A program made the translations under genes and the position numbers. Of a DNA stretch of 64,000 nt, positions 1 through 7,735 are shown piece after piece (the first letter of the stretch is position 1; the number at the start of each line of letters is the position of its first letter). Under the pieces are notes generated by a model that did not search any database, was not told where the DNA came from, and saw only the letters and a list, made by a program, of their open reading frames with translations. The stretch is from Sphingomicrobium sp. (GTDB lineage Bacteria; Pseudomonadota; Alphaproteobacteria; Sphingomonadales; Sphingomonadaceae), in NCBI GenBank assembly GCA_036563485.1, contig DATCMI010000001.1, positions 1,179,501 to 1,243,500 on the forward strand. Reading direction: 5' to 3'.

Positions 1-99
1 ACAAATCTGTTGCACGCGCGGAACCAATTCGCGTTGCAGCGGATTGTGCAGCAGCATCTTCTCAGATCATGCGAGGATGCTGCGTATTAAGGGGGCTGG
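1..99 (+). promoter_or_regulatory. Leader upstream of the PQQ dehydrogenase / oxidase operon
   Basis: This is the non-coding leader of the operon that starts at 100. A purine-rich Shine-Dalgarno stretch (AAGGGGG) lies about five bases before the ATG and supports that start. I could not pick a confident -35/-10 pair or an FNR/FixK-type palindrome. The true promoter may lie left of the window. Confidence 0.4.
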
Positions 100-1959
100 A
101 TGCTGCGAAAGGGAAGCGCAGTCATTTCGGTCGCTATTCTCGCGCTTGCGGGCGCGAGCCTTGCGGCATGTGACCGGAAGACTGACGATCAAGGTACGGG
201 GGCGAAGGCTTACGCCTCGCTGCCCGGTGGTCCAAGAGCGACTCCCGCAGCGGCGGCTTTCCCGCAGGACGACGGCAATTGGACCATGCCGTCGAAGGAC
301 TATGCGGCGTCCCGCTTTTCGGCGCTAAACCAAATCACGCCCGCGAACGTCGGTAATCTCAACCTTGCGTTCACCTTCTCGACCGGCACCGTCAAAGGGT
401 TCGAAGCGCCGCCGTTGGTCGTCGACGGGACGATGTATATCATCACGCCCTACCCGAATAATCTCTACGCACTCGACCTGACTAAGCCGGGTGCCCCGAC
501 GAAATGGGTGTTCAAGCCGAAGCCTGCGGCAGCGGCGCAGGGCGTCGCCTGCTGCGACGTGGTGAACCGCGGCGCCGTCTACGATTCCGGCAAGATCTTC
601 TTCAACACGCTCGACGGCCAGACGATCGCGGTGGATGCGAACAGCGGCCAGCTCGCGTGGCGCACGCAACTCGGAAACATCCAGCGCGGCGAGACCATCA
701 CCATGGCGCCGCTGGTCGCGGGCGGCAAGGTGCTGGTCGGCAATTCCGGCGGTGAAATGGGCGTGCGCGGCTGGCTCGCGGCGCTCGATGCCGGGAGCGG
801 CAAGCTCGCGTGGAAAGCTTATAGCACGGGCCCAGACAAGGACGTCCTGATCGACGGCGACTTCAAGCCATTCTACGCGATGGATCGCGGCAAGGACCTA
901 GGCGTCAAGTCGTGGCCGCCCGAACAGTGGAAGATCGGCGGCGGCACCGTCTGGGGCTGGATCAGCTACGATCCGGAAACGAAGATAATCTTCTACGGGA
1001 CCGGCAACCCGGGTCCCTGGAACCCGGAGCAGCGGCCGGGCGACAACAAGTGGACAACGGGCGTTTTCGCCCGTGATGTCGAGACGGGGAAGGCGCGCTG
1101 GTTTTACCAGACGACGCCGCACGATTTGTTCGACCACGACGATATCAACGAGATTATCCTTGCGGACATCCCGGCGAACGGCGGCCGACGACCCGTTATG
1201 CTTCGTCCCGCGCGCAACGGCTTTTTCTACGTCCACGACCGGCGCACCGGCCAGGTGCTGAGCGCCGCGCCATTCGGCTATGTGAACGCCTACAAGGGCG
1301 TCGATCTTCGCACCGGCAAGATCGTCCCCAACCACGAAAAAGACCCCAAGGTCGGCCGCATCGTGCGCGACATCTGCCCGGCAGCGCCGGGGCTGAAGGA
1401 CTGGAATCCGGCCGCGTTCAGCCCGGTGACGGGCCTCGTCTACATCCCGCACAATAACCTGTGCATGGACTTCGGCGCGATGCAGGCGAACTATATCGCC
1501 GGCACACCCTACGTCGGCGCCGACGTGAAGATGTATGCCGGGCCAGGCGGCAATCGCGGCGCCTTCACGGCCTGGGATCCGCTTCGCCAGCGCAAGGTGT
1601 GGGAGATCCCGGAAGACTTCCCGGTGTGGAGCCCCGCACTGGCCACCGCGGGTGGGCTGATCTTCTACGGAACCATGGACGGCTGGTTCAAGGCGGTCGA
1701 CGCCCGCAACGGCAAGCTCGTCTGGCGCTTCAAAGCGGGCAGCGGGATCATCGCCCAGCCGATCAGCTACCGCGGGCCGGACGGTCGCCAATATATTGCG
1801 GTCATCGCGGGCGTCGGCGGATGGCCAGGCGTGGTCGTCTCGAACAACACCGATCCCAAGGACCCGACGGCAGCGCTCGGCTTCGCCAATGCGATGAAGG
1901 ACCTGCCGATGAAAACGACTGCGGGAGGCATGCTCTATGTCTTTGCCCTTCCGCGCTAG
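100..1959 (+). CDS. PQQ-dependent dehydrogenase lipoprotein (quinoprotein alcohol dehydrogenase family)
   Basis: This eight-bladed propeller quinoprotein should oxidise an alcohol or aldehyde in the periplasm with PQQ as cofactor. The N-terminus is a lipoprotein signal with lipobox LAAC (Cys24), so it is probably membrane-anchored. Family hallmarks seen are the vicinal cysteines C151-C152, the metal-ligand motif GTGN ending at N303, and the active-site stretch FDHDDINE at 344-351. In that stretch D345 is the expected catalytic Asp and D347 sits two residues on, where lanthanide-dependent enzymes have their extra Asp. No CxxCH is present, so electrons must leave through a separate cytochrome; one is encoded next, overlapping by 23 bases. 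The substrate is unknown. At 619 aa the length is normal. Confidence 0.9.
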   Translation: MLRKGSAVISVAILALAGASLAACDRKTDDQGTGAKAYASLPGGPRATPAAAAFPQDDGNWTMPSKDYAASRFSALNQITPANVGNLNLAFTFSTGTVKGFEAPPLVVDGTMYIITPYPNNLYALDLTKPGAPTKWVFKPKPAAAAQGVACCDVVNRGAVYDSGKIFFNTLDGQTIAVDANSGQLAWRTQLGNIQRGETITMAPLVAGGKVLVGNSGGEMGVRGWLAALDAGSGKLAWKAYSTGPDKDVLIDGDFKPFYAMDRGKDLGVKSWPPEQWKIGGGTVWGWISYDPETKIIFYGTGNPGPWNPEQRPGDNKWTTGVFARDVETGKARWFYQTTPHDLFDHDDINEIILADIPANGGRRPVMLRPARNGFFYVHDRRTGQVLSAAPFGYVNAYKGVDLRTGKIVPNHEKDPKVGRIVRDICPAAPGLKDWNPAAFSPVTGLVYIPHNNLCMDFGAMQANYIAGTPYVGADVKMYAGPGGNRGAFTAWDPLRQRKVWEIPEDFPVWSPALATAGGLIFYGTMDGWFKAVDARNGKLVWRFKAGSGIIAQPISYRGPDGRQYIAVIAGVGGWPGVVVSNNTDPKDPTAALGFANAMKDLPMKTTAGGMLYVFALPR

Positions 1960-2491
1960 CTTGCTCGTCGCCGGCGCCGCCGGGCTGCTGCTTGCAGCCT
2001 GCGATCGCGAAGAGCATCATTCGCGCGCCAAGCCCTTCGGTGAAACCATCCCCGCGAGCGCCAGCCCCCCGACGGTCTTTCCCGGGAACAGCGCGCCTCC
2101 GGGCAAGGACTTCCGCGCTGCCGTCTACGACAACAATGCGAACGCGATCGGCCGCGGGCAGCAGCTCTACATACAGATGAATTGCGTCGGCTGTCACAGC
2201 CATGGCGGCGGCGGAATGGGCCCCCCGCTGATGGACGATGAGTGGCGCTATGGCAGCAGCATCGACCAGATTGCGGCGACGATTGCGGAAGGTCGGCCGA
2301 ACGGCATGCCGGCGTGGCGCGGCAAGCTCACCGAAGACCAGATCTATCAGATCTCGGCTTATGTCCGCTCTCTGTCCGGCTTGCCGAGCAAGGATGCCGT
2401 GTCGAGCCGGGCCGAAGGGATGAGCGCCGGCACCCCGCAGACGCTGACGCCGCATCCCGACACCAAGAATTCGGACGCCCCCAAACAATGA
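1937..2491 (+). CDS. Cytochrome c lipoprotein, probable electron acceptor of the PQQ dehydrogenase
   Basis: This 184-aa protein has a lipoprotein signal (LAAC near residue 22) and one class I cytochrome c domain. The heme motif CVGCH is at residues 83-87, and a Met-containing stretch (GMPAW) downstream is a likely sixth ligand. Its gene starts inside the end of the dehydrogenase gene and its TGA overlaps the ATG of coxB. It is therefore probably the carrier linking the quinoprotein to the oxidase. The acidic, Pro/His-rich linker after the lipobox would tether it to the membrane. Confidence 0.88.
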   Translation: MSLPFRASLLVAGAAGLLLAACDREEHHSRAKPFGETIPASASPPTVFPGNSAPPGKDFRAAVYDNNANAIGRGQQLYIQMNCVGCHSHGGGGMGPPLMDDEWRYGSSIDQIAATIAEGRPNGMPAWRGKLTEDQIYQISAYVRSLSGLPSKDAVSSRAEGMSAGTPQTLTPHPDTKNSDAPKQ

Positions 2492-3513
2492 GCGTGCGCG
2501 CGCGTTCGGCCGCAGCCATGTTCCTGCTGCTCGTCGCCGGCTGCTCGTACCAGAATTACCAGTCCGACTTCGGCAGCGCGTCGATCCAGGATCAGCAATT
2601 TTTGACGCTGTTCTGGATTTTCGTCGCGGTTTGCGCCGTCATGTATGTGCTGGTGCTGGGGTTCATGATCGCGGCCATGATCCGCCGCAACCGCACCCGC
2701 GACCTCAATGTCGTCGAGACAGGCCGGCATCATCGCAGCCATCCGGCGCTCACGGCGACGCTCACCGGCTGGGCCGCCCTGATCGGCATTGGCCTCGCCA
2801 TCCTCGCCGTTGCAAGCTTCGTTGCCGACCGCTCCATGGCTCAAGCTGCGACTAACGAGAAGCTGGCGATCAGGATCACCGGCAATCAGTGGTGGTGGGA
2901 CATCGTCTACAAGTCCGACACGCCTTCAAAGACGCTGCGCACCGCAAATGAGCTTCACCTGCCCGTCGGCGTTCCGACGCGAATCTATCTCAACAGCGCG
3001 GATGTCATCCACAGCTTCTGGGTGCCTAGCCTCGGCGGCAAGCAGGACCTCATCCCCGGACGTGAGAACGACATCACGGTCACGCCGACGAAAGCTGGCA
3101 TCTACCGCGGACAATGTGCGGAATTCTGCGGCGTCCAACACGCCAAAATGGCGATGGTGGTGGTCGTCGAACCGTATGCCGATTTCGTGAAATGGTGGGA
3201 CGCGCAGCTGCAGCCGGCAGCGCCGCCGCGCACGCCTGAACAGCTCGCGGGCTTTCAATATGTGACCAGCGGTCCGTGCAGCGCTTGCCACAATATCGGT
3301 GGCACGCCAGCGAGCGGCCAGATCGCGCCCGACCTCACGCACATCGCCAGCCGCAGGAGCCTGGCGGCGGGCACGCTGCCGATGAACCGCGGGAACCTCC
3401 ATGGCTGGATCGCCGACCCGCAGTCGCTCAAGCCCGGCAACAAGATGCCGACCATCGGCATGGAGGCGAAGCAATTGCACGGCGTCGTCGCTTATCTCGA
3501 GAGCCTCAAATGA
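2488..3513 (+). CDS. coxB: Cytochrome c oxidase subunit II with fused cytochrome c domain (caa3 type)
   Basis: Subunit II of a heme-copper oxidase accepts electrons at the CuA centre. The start at 2488 overlaps the preceding stop (ATGA) and gives a lipoprotein-like leader (LLLVAGC). Two transmembrane segments follow at about 30-55 and 85-110. CuA ligands are visible: H175 and the cluster C210, E212, C214, H218, M221. A C-terminal class I cytochrome c domain carries C264-x-x-C267-H268 and a distal KMP motif, which makes this a caa3-type subunit. The same frame is open upstream to 2242, but that part lies inside the cytochrome gene and is not used. Confidence 0.93.
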   Translation: MSVRARSAAAMFLLLVAGCSYQNYQSDFGSASIQDQQFLTLFWIFVAVCAVMYVLVLGFMIAAMIRRNRTRDLNVVETGRHHRSHPALTATLTGWAALIGIGLAILAVASFVADRSMAQAATNEKLAIRITGNQWWWDIVYKSDTPSKTLRTANELHLPVGVPTRIYLNSADVIHSFWVPSLGGKQDLIPGRENDITVTPTKAGIYRGQCAEFCGVQHAKMAMVVVVEPYADFVKWWDAQLQPAAPPRTPEQLAGFQYVTSGPCSACHNIGGTPASGQIAPDLTHIASRRSLAAGTLPMNRGNLHGWIADPQSLKPGNKMPTIGMEAKQLHGVVAYLESLK

Positions 3514-5525
3514 CCGACAGGGCGACCGGCAAATCTGAAGGGGCGATGGGGCGGCCTGCTCCCGGGGAGCGTGATCGCATCGAGGCCGAAAACCGCCAAC
3601 TCGAGCAACAGCGCAAGAAAATCGCACGCGATGGCCCGAAGCTCACCGGCGAGAAGCTTGCGATGCGCCTCGAAGCGACGTGGCGGCGGCCGCCCGGCTT
3701 CGTCGGTTGGCTCTCGACCGTCGACCACAAGGAGATCGGACGCCGCTACATCATCACCGCGCTGCTGTTCCTGGCGCTGGCCGGCGTGCTTGCCCTGGCC
3801 ATGCGCATGCAGCTTGCGCAACCCGACGCGGCGCTGATCGGCCCGGACCGGTACAATCAGATCTTCACCATGCACGGCACGACGATGATGTTCCTGTTCG
3901 CCGTGCCGGTGATGGAAGGCGTGGCACTTTACCTCATCCCGCTGATGGTCGGGACGCGCAACTCCGCGTTCCCGCGTCTCAACGCCTTCAGCTACTTCAT
4001 GTACCTGTTTGGCGGGCTGCTGCTTTGGGGCGCCTTCCTTCTCAACATCGCGCCGGACATGGGGTGGTTCGCCTACACGCCGCTCTCAGGCCCGCAATAT
4101 TCGCCCGGCAAACGCGCCGACATCTGGGCGCAGATGGTGACCTTCACGGAAGTCGCCGCACTGTCGGCAGCCGTCGTGCTGACGAGCACGATCCTGAAGC
4201 TTCGCGCCCCCGGCATGACGCTCGCGCGCATGCCGCTGTTCGCCTGGGCGATGCTGGTCGTCGCAGTGATGATCATCTTTTCGATGCCGTCCGTCGCGCT
4301 TGCGTCGGGCATGCTGCTGTCGGACCGGCTGATCGGCACGCATTTCTTCAACGCCTACGAACATGGCGACAATCTGTTGTGGCAGCACCTGTTCTGGTTC
4401 TTCGGCCACCCGGAAGTCTACATCATCTTCCTTCCGGCGACGGGCTTCGTCAGCATGATCGTCGAGACCTTCTGCCGCCGCCCGATCTTCGGCCATTCGG
4501 TCGTCGTGCTGGCGCTCGTATCGACCGGCATTCTGTCGTTCGGCCTATGGGTCCACCACATGTTCACGACCGGCCTCCCGCGGGTCGGTTACAGCTTCTT
4601 CACCGCTGCAAGCATGACGGTCGCCATCCCGACGGGCCTCCAGATCTTCTGCTGGATTGCGACGATGTGGGACGGGCGGCCACGCTTCGCGGTGCCGATG
4701 CTTTACGTCATCGGCTTCATCGTCACCTTCGTCATCGGCGGGCTTACCGGCGTGATGCTGGCCGCCGTGCCGATCGACCTGCAGCTGCACGATACCTACT
4801 TCGTCGTCGCCCATTTCCATTATGTGCTGATCGGCGGCGCGGTGTTCCCGCTGCTCGGCGCGCTGACTTACTGGTATCCGAAGATCACCGGTCGCATGAT
4901 GAGCGAGAGGCTGGGCAAGATCGGTTTCTGGACGATGTTCATCGGCTTCCAGGTCGCATTCTTCCCGATGCACATCGCGGGAATGCTCGGCATGCCGCGG
5001 CGCGTGTACACCTATCCTGCCGGACTTGGTCTCGAGATCCCCAACCTCATCTCGACGGTTGGTTCGTTCGCGGTCGCGGCGGCCGTGGTCATGTTCGTCG
5101 TGAATGGAGTCATGTCGCTGTACCGCGGCAAGATCGCCACCGCGAACCCTTGGGACGGCGCGACGCTCGAATGGGCGACCAGTTCGCCGCCGCCCCCGTA
5201 CAACTTCCCGCACATTCCTGCAGTCGAGAGCAACACGCCCTTGTGGGATTCGCCCGGTGAGCTTCCCGTCGTCACCGGCCTGCGCGTGGACGACAAGGAG
5301 CTGCTGGTCACGACGGTCGTCGCGGCAACGCCGGACCTGCGCGAACCCGTCCCGCACCCGAGTGTCTGGCCGTTCATCGCCGCCGTCGCGACGGCGATCG
5401 TTTTCATCTGCTCGATCTTCTCCCCCTGGGCGCTCGCCTTCGGGCTTATCCCCGCCGCGATCGCCCTGATTTGCTGGTTCTGGCCCAAAGAACTCAAGCG
5501 CCAGCCGGAGCCGGTGATCACATGA
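3510..5525 (+). CDS. ctaD: Cytochrome c oxidase subunit I
   Basis: This is the catalytic subunit, with heme a and the heme a3-CuB oxygen-reduction site. The start at 3510 overlaps the coxB stop (ATGA). The N-terminal ~60 residues are charged and cytosolic, followed by the 12-helix core. The motif FFGHPEVY is that of A1-type oxidases and includes the D-channel Glu. The HH pair (VHHMF) and the late AHFHYV motif supply CuB and heme ligands. At 671 aa it is longer than the classical ~550 aa. The extra C-terminus contains two more hydrophobic segments ending near residue 660, as in oxidases whose subunit I carries part of subunit III. Confidence 0.94.
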   Translation: MTDRATGKSEGAMGRPAPGERDRIEAENRQLEQQRKKIARDGPKLTGEKLAMRLEATWRRPPGFVGWLSTVDHKEIGRRYIITALLFLALAGVLALAMRMQLAQPDAALIGPDRYNQIFTMHGTTMMFLFAVPVMEGVALYLIPLMVGTRNSAFPRLNAFSYFMYLFGGLLLWGAFLLNIAPDMGWFAYTPLSGPQYSPGKRADIWAQMVTFTEVAALSAAVVLTSTILKLRAPGMTLARMPLFAWAMLVVAVMIIFSMPSVALASGMLLSDRLIGTHFFNAYEHGDNLLWQHLFWFFGHPEVYIIFLPATGFVSMIVETFCRRPIFGHSVVVLALVSTGILSFGLWVHHMFTTGLPRVGYSFFTAASMTVAIPTGLQIFCWIATMWDGRPRFAVPMLYVIGFIVTFVIGGLTGVMLAAVPIDLQLHDTYFVVAHFHYVLIGGAVFPLLGALTYWYPKITGRMMSERLGKIGFWTMFIGFQVAFFPMHIAGMLGMPRRVYTYPAGLGLEIPNLISTVGSFAVAAAVVMFVVNGVMSLYRGKIATANPWDGATLEWATSSPPPPYNFPHIPAVESNTPLWDSPGELPVVTGLRVDDKELLVTTVVAATPDLREPVPHPSVWPFIAAVATAIVFICSIFSPWALAFGLIPAAIALICWFWPKELKRQPEPVIT

Positions 5526-6133
5526 TGGGGGACGTGCGCTTCACCCAGGATGTCGCCGAGCTGCCGACCCACAAGTTCGGGCCGAGCAGCCTCACCTGGT
5601 GGGGCATCATCGCCTTCATGGTCATCGAGGGCATGTTCTTCGCCCTCGCGTTCGCTGCTTATTTCATGATCATGGGGCATGAGCAGGGATGGCCGCCGGA
5701 GGGTCGCCAGGCCGCGGACCTCATCCCCGGAACCCTGTTCACGATCGGCATCCTGCTCAGCGAGATTCCAAACACGATCATCAAGAAAGCGGCGGAACGC
5801 TACGACACGCCGGCGGTGCGGCTGTGGATGCCGATCATGGTCGCGATCGGCGCGGCGCTGCTGATCATCCGCGGCTTCGAGTTCAACAATCTCAACTGCC
5901 GCTGGACCGATGATGCGTACAGCTCGATCATCTGGGCGCTGCTGCTCCTCCACACGACGCACTTGCTCACCGACTGGATCGACACGATCGTCCTCGCCGC
6001 CCTGATGAACACGGACGAGGGTTACGAAGGGCGGCGCTTCGTCGATGTCGACGAGAACAGCCTTTACTGGCGCTACGTGTGGCTGATGTGGCTGCCGATC
6101 TACGCCACGATCTACCTGGTGCCGCGGCTGTGA
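5522..6133 (+). CDS. coxC: Cytochrome c oxidase subunit III
   Basis: This 203-aa membrane protein has about five transmembrane helices, the short form of subunit III. Family features include the N-terminal LTWWGIIAFMVIEG helix and the ELAPNTI-like region near IPNTIIKKAAERYD. The start at 5522 overlaps the ctaD stop. The acidic DEGYEGRRFVDVDENSLYWRYV segment before the last helix is typical. Subunit III stabilises subunit I and shapes proton uptake. The loss of two N-terminal helices relative to 7-helix subunit III fits the extra C-terminal helices of this ctaD. Confidence 0.9.
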   Translation: MMGDVRFTQDVAELPTHKFGPSSLTWWGIIAFMVIEGMFFALAFAAYFMIMGHEQGWPPEGRQAADLIPGTLFTIGILLSEIPNTIIKKAAERYDTPAVRLWMPIMVAIGAALLIIRGFEFNNLNCRWTDDAYSSIIWALLLLHTTHLLTDWIDTIVLAALMNTDEGYEGRRFVDVDENSLYWRYVWLMWLPIYATIYLVPRL

Positions 6134-6462
6134 AGACGGAGTCCTTCCGCGACCGTTTCATGCCCTGGTCCGGCCTCGCACTGGGGACGTTGGGGACGGG
6201 CATCGCCCACCAGCTCGGCGCCGACGCCACCTTCCAGGATTGCACCGTTGGAAGCCCGCTGGTCGTCATCATCGCGACGGTCGTCGGACTCATCCTGGTC
6301 GCGCTCGGCGCATTCGGCTCATGGCGCGTGTACGCCGGCAAGAACGAAGGGCCGGCGCGCCACCTCGTCGCCAGCGTGTCGCTGATGGCCTGCGCCCTGT
6401 TCGCGATGGCCGTGATCCTGCCGTTCATCGCCGCAATGCTGATCCCGCGATGCTTCCAATAA
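6130..6462 (+). CDS. Small membrane protein of the oxidase operon (possible subunit IV-like)
   Basis: I do not recognise a named family. The GTG start at 6130 overlaps the coxC stop (GTGA) and yields 110 residues with about three hydrophobic segments: 12-30, 40-62 and 80-103. Two cysteines are present but no heme motif. Its position between coxC and ctaG, overlapped at both ends, suggests an accessory subunit or assembly partner of this oxidase. The frame is open upstream to 6079, but that part is a shadow of coxC. Confidence 0.7.
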   Translation: MKTESFRDRFMPWSGLALGTLGTGIAHQLGADATFQDCTVGSPLVVIIATVVGLILVALGAFGSWRVYAGKNEGPARHLVASVSLMACALFAMAVILPFIAAMLIPRCFQ

Positions 6463-7337
6463 GGGCAATCTTCGCGCTTGTGGTGGCGTCGATCGCGACG
6501 CCGGCGTTCGCGCATGCGCGCGAAGATCATGGCCTCGGCTGGACTTGGAGCCCGCTGCTGACGGTGCCGCTCGCGCTCACGCTGATCGTCTACCTGGTCG
6601 GTTGGCGGCGATTGTCCAAGCGCGCATCCAAGCCGCCCGCGGGCGTCGGCTACTTCCTCAGCGGCTGGCTGGTTTTGACACTCTCGCTTGTCTCGCCGCT
6701 GCACGAGGCGGGCGAGCGAAGCTTCACCATGCACATGATCGAACATGAGCTGATCATGCTCGTCGCGACCCTGCTTCTTGCCATGTCGAGTGCGGGCGGG
6801 ATGCTCGCCTGGGGCTTGCCTCGCTCAGTGCGCCTGGCGCTCGGCGGCAATTGGACGTCGCCGCTCCAGCGCACGTGGAAAGTCTTGACGGAGCCGGTGA
6901 CCGCAACCGCGATCCAGGCCGTCGTCATGTGGGGATGGCACGCCCCGATGCTGTTCAACCTCGCCCTTCAGCGGACCGGCTGGCACATCGCCCAGCACGC
7001 CAGCTTCGTCGTCAGCGCGCTCCTCTTTTGGTGGGCGATGCTGCACCCGCGCGGCCGAGCCAGCGGCTATGGCGTGTCCGCCGCCTGCCTGTTCGCCACG
7101 TCGCTGATCGGCGGCGCTCTGGGCGCGTTGATGAGCGTCTCCGACAGTCCCTGGTATTCGGCTTACGCGGCCATGGGCATGGCGCCGTTCGGGCTGGACC
7201 CGGTCGACGACCAGCGGCTTGCAGGGCTGATCATGTGGGTGCCGGGCGGGCTGTTCCATGGCGTCGCCGCGCTCGTGCTCGCGTACAAATGGCTCAAGGC
7301 CTCGGAGGGCGAGCATGTTGCGCTCAATCTCCACTAA
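6450..7337 (+). CDS. ctaG: Cytochrome c oxidase assembly factor, CtaG/caa3 type
   Basis: A multi-spanning membrane protein of the Caa3_CtaG family, needed for assembly of caa3 oxidase, probably in CuB delivery. The start at 6450 overlaps the previous gene by 13 bases and gives a signal-like first helix. About seven further helices follow. Conserved His/Met positions, such as the HMIEHELIM segment near residue 95 and the HAPMLFN segment near residue 165, fit the family. It is distinct from the Cox11-type ctaG of other alphaproteobacteria. Its presence supports the caa3 assignment of the operon. Confidence 0.9.
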   Translation: MLPIRAIFALVVASIATPAFAHAREDHGLGWTWSPLLTVPLALTLIVYLVGWRRLSKRASKPPAGVGYFLSGWLVLTLSLVSPLHEAGERSFTMHMIEHELIMLVATLLLAMSSAGGMLAWGLPRSVRLALGGNWTSPLQRTWKVLTEPVTATAIQAVVMWGWHAPMLFNLALQRTGWHIAQHASFVVSALLFWWAMLHPRGRASGYGVSAACLFATSLIGGALGALMSVSDSPWYSAYAAMGMAPFGLDPVDDQRLAGLIMWVPGGLFHGVAALVLAYKWLKASEGEHVALNLH

Positions 7338-7734
7338 GAAAGCGTTCGCCCTCCTCGCCATCCTCGTCGTTGCGGCGATCCTGATCGGAGTCGTTCGCGA
7401 GTATGCGCAGCAGCGCACCAGGCTTCGTACCCATGCAGCGACGATGACGGGCGGCGACCCGCGGCGCGGCGAAGCGATGTTCATCCAGTACGGCTGCGGC
7501 AGCTGCCATCACATGACCGCGGTGCGCAACGCGACCGGCATGGTCGGGCCGCCGCTCGACACGATCGGGCTGCGCGCGATCGTCGGCGGGCGTCTCGCCA
7601 ATAATCCAGCCAACATGGAGAAGTGGATCCGCGATCCGCAGCAGGTGTCGCCGGGGACGGCCATGCCTGACCTCAACGTCGGTGCGCAGGACGCACGCGA
7701 CATTACGGCGTTCCTCTACACGCGGGCGAAATAG
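7315..7734 (+). CDS. Membrane-anchored cytochrome c
   Basis: This 139-aa protein has an N-terminal hydrophobic anchor (residues 10-27) with no clear cleavage site, then one cytochrome c domain. The heme motif CGSCH is at 61-65 and a distal AMPDL motif supplies the likely Met ligand. The start lies 23 bases inside ctaG, so it is the last gene of the oxidase operon. It could feed electrons to the cytochrome domain of subunit II. Its stop is separated by one base from the stop of the convergent receptor gene, leaving no room for a terminator. Confidence 0.87.
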   Translation: MLRSISTKKAFALLAILVVAAILIGVVREYAQQRTRLRTHAATMTGGDPRRGEAMFIQYGCGSCHHMTAVRNATGMVGPPLDTIGLRAIVGGRLANNPANMEKWIRDPQQVSPGTAMPDLNVGAQDARDITAFLYTRAK

Positions 7735-7735
7735 C

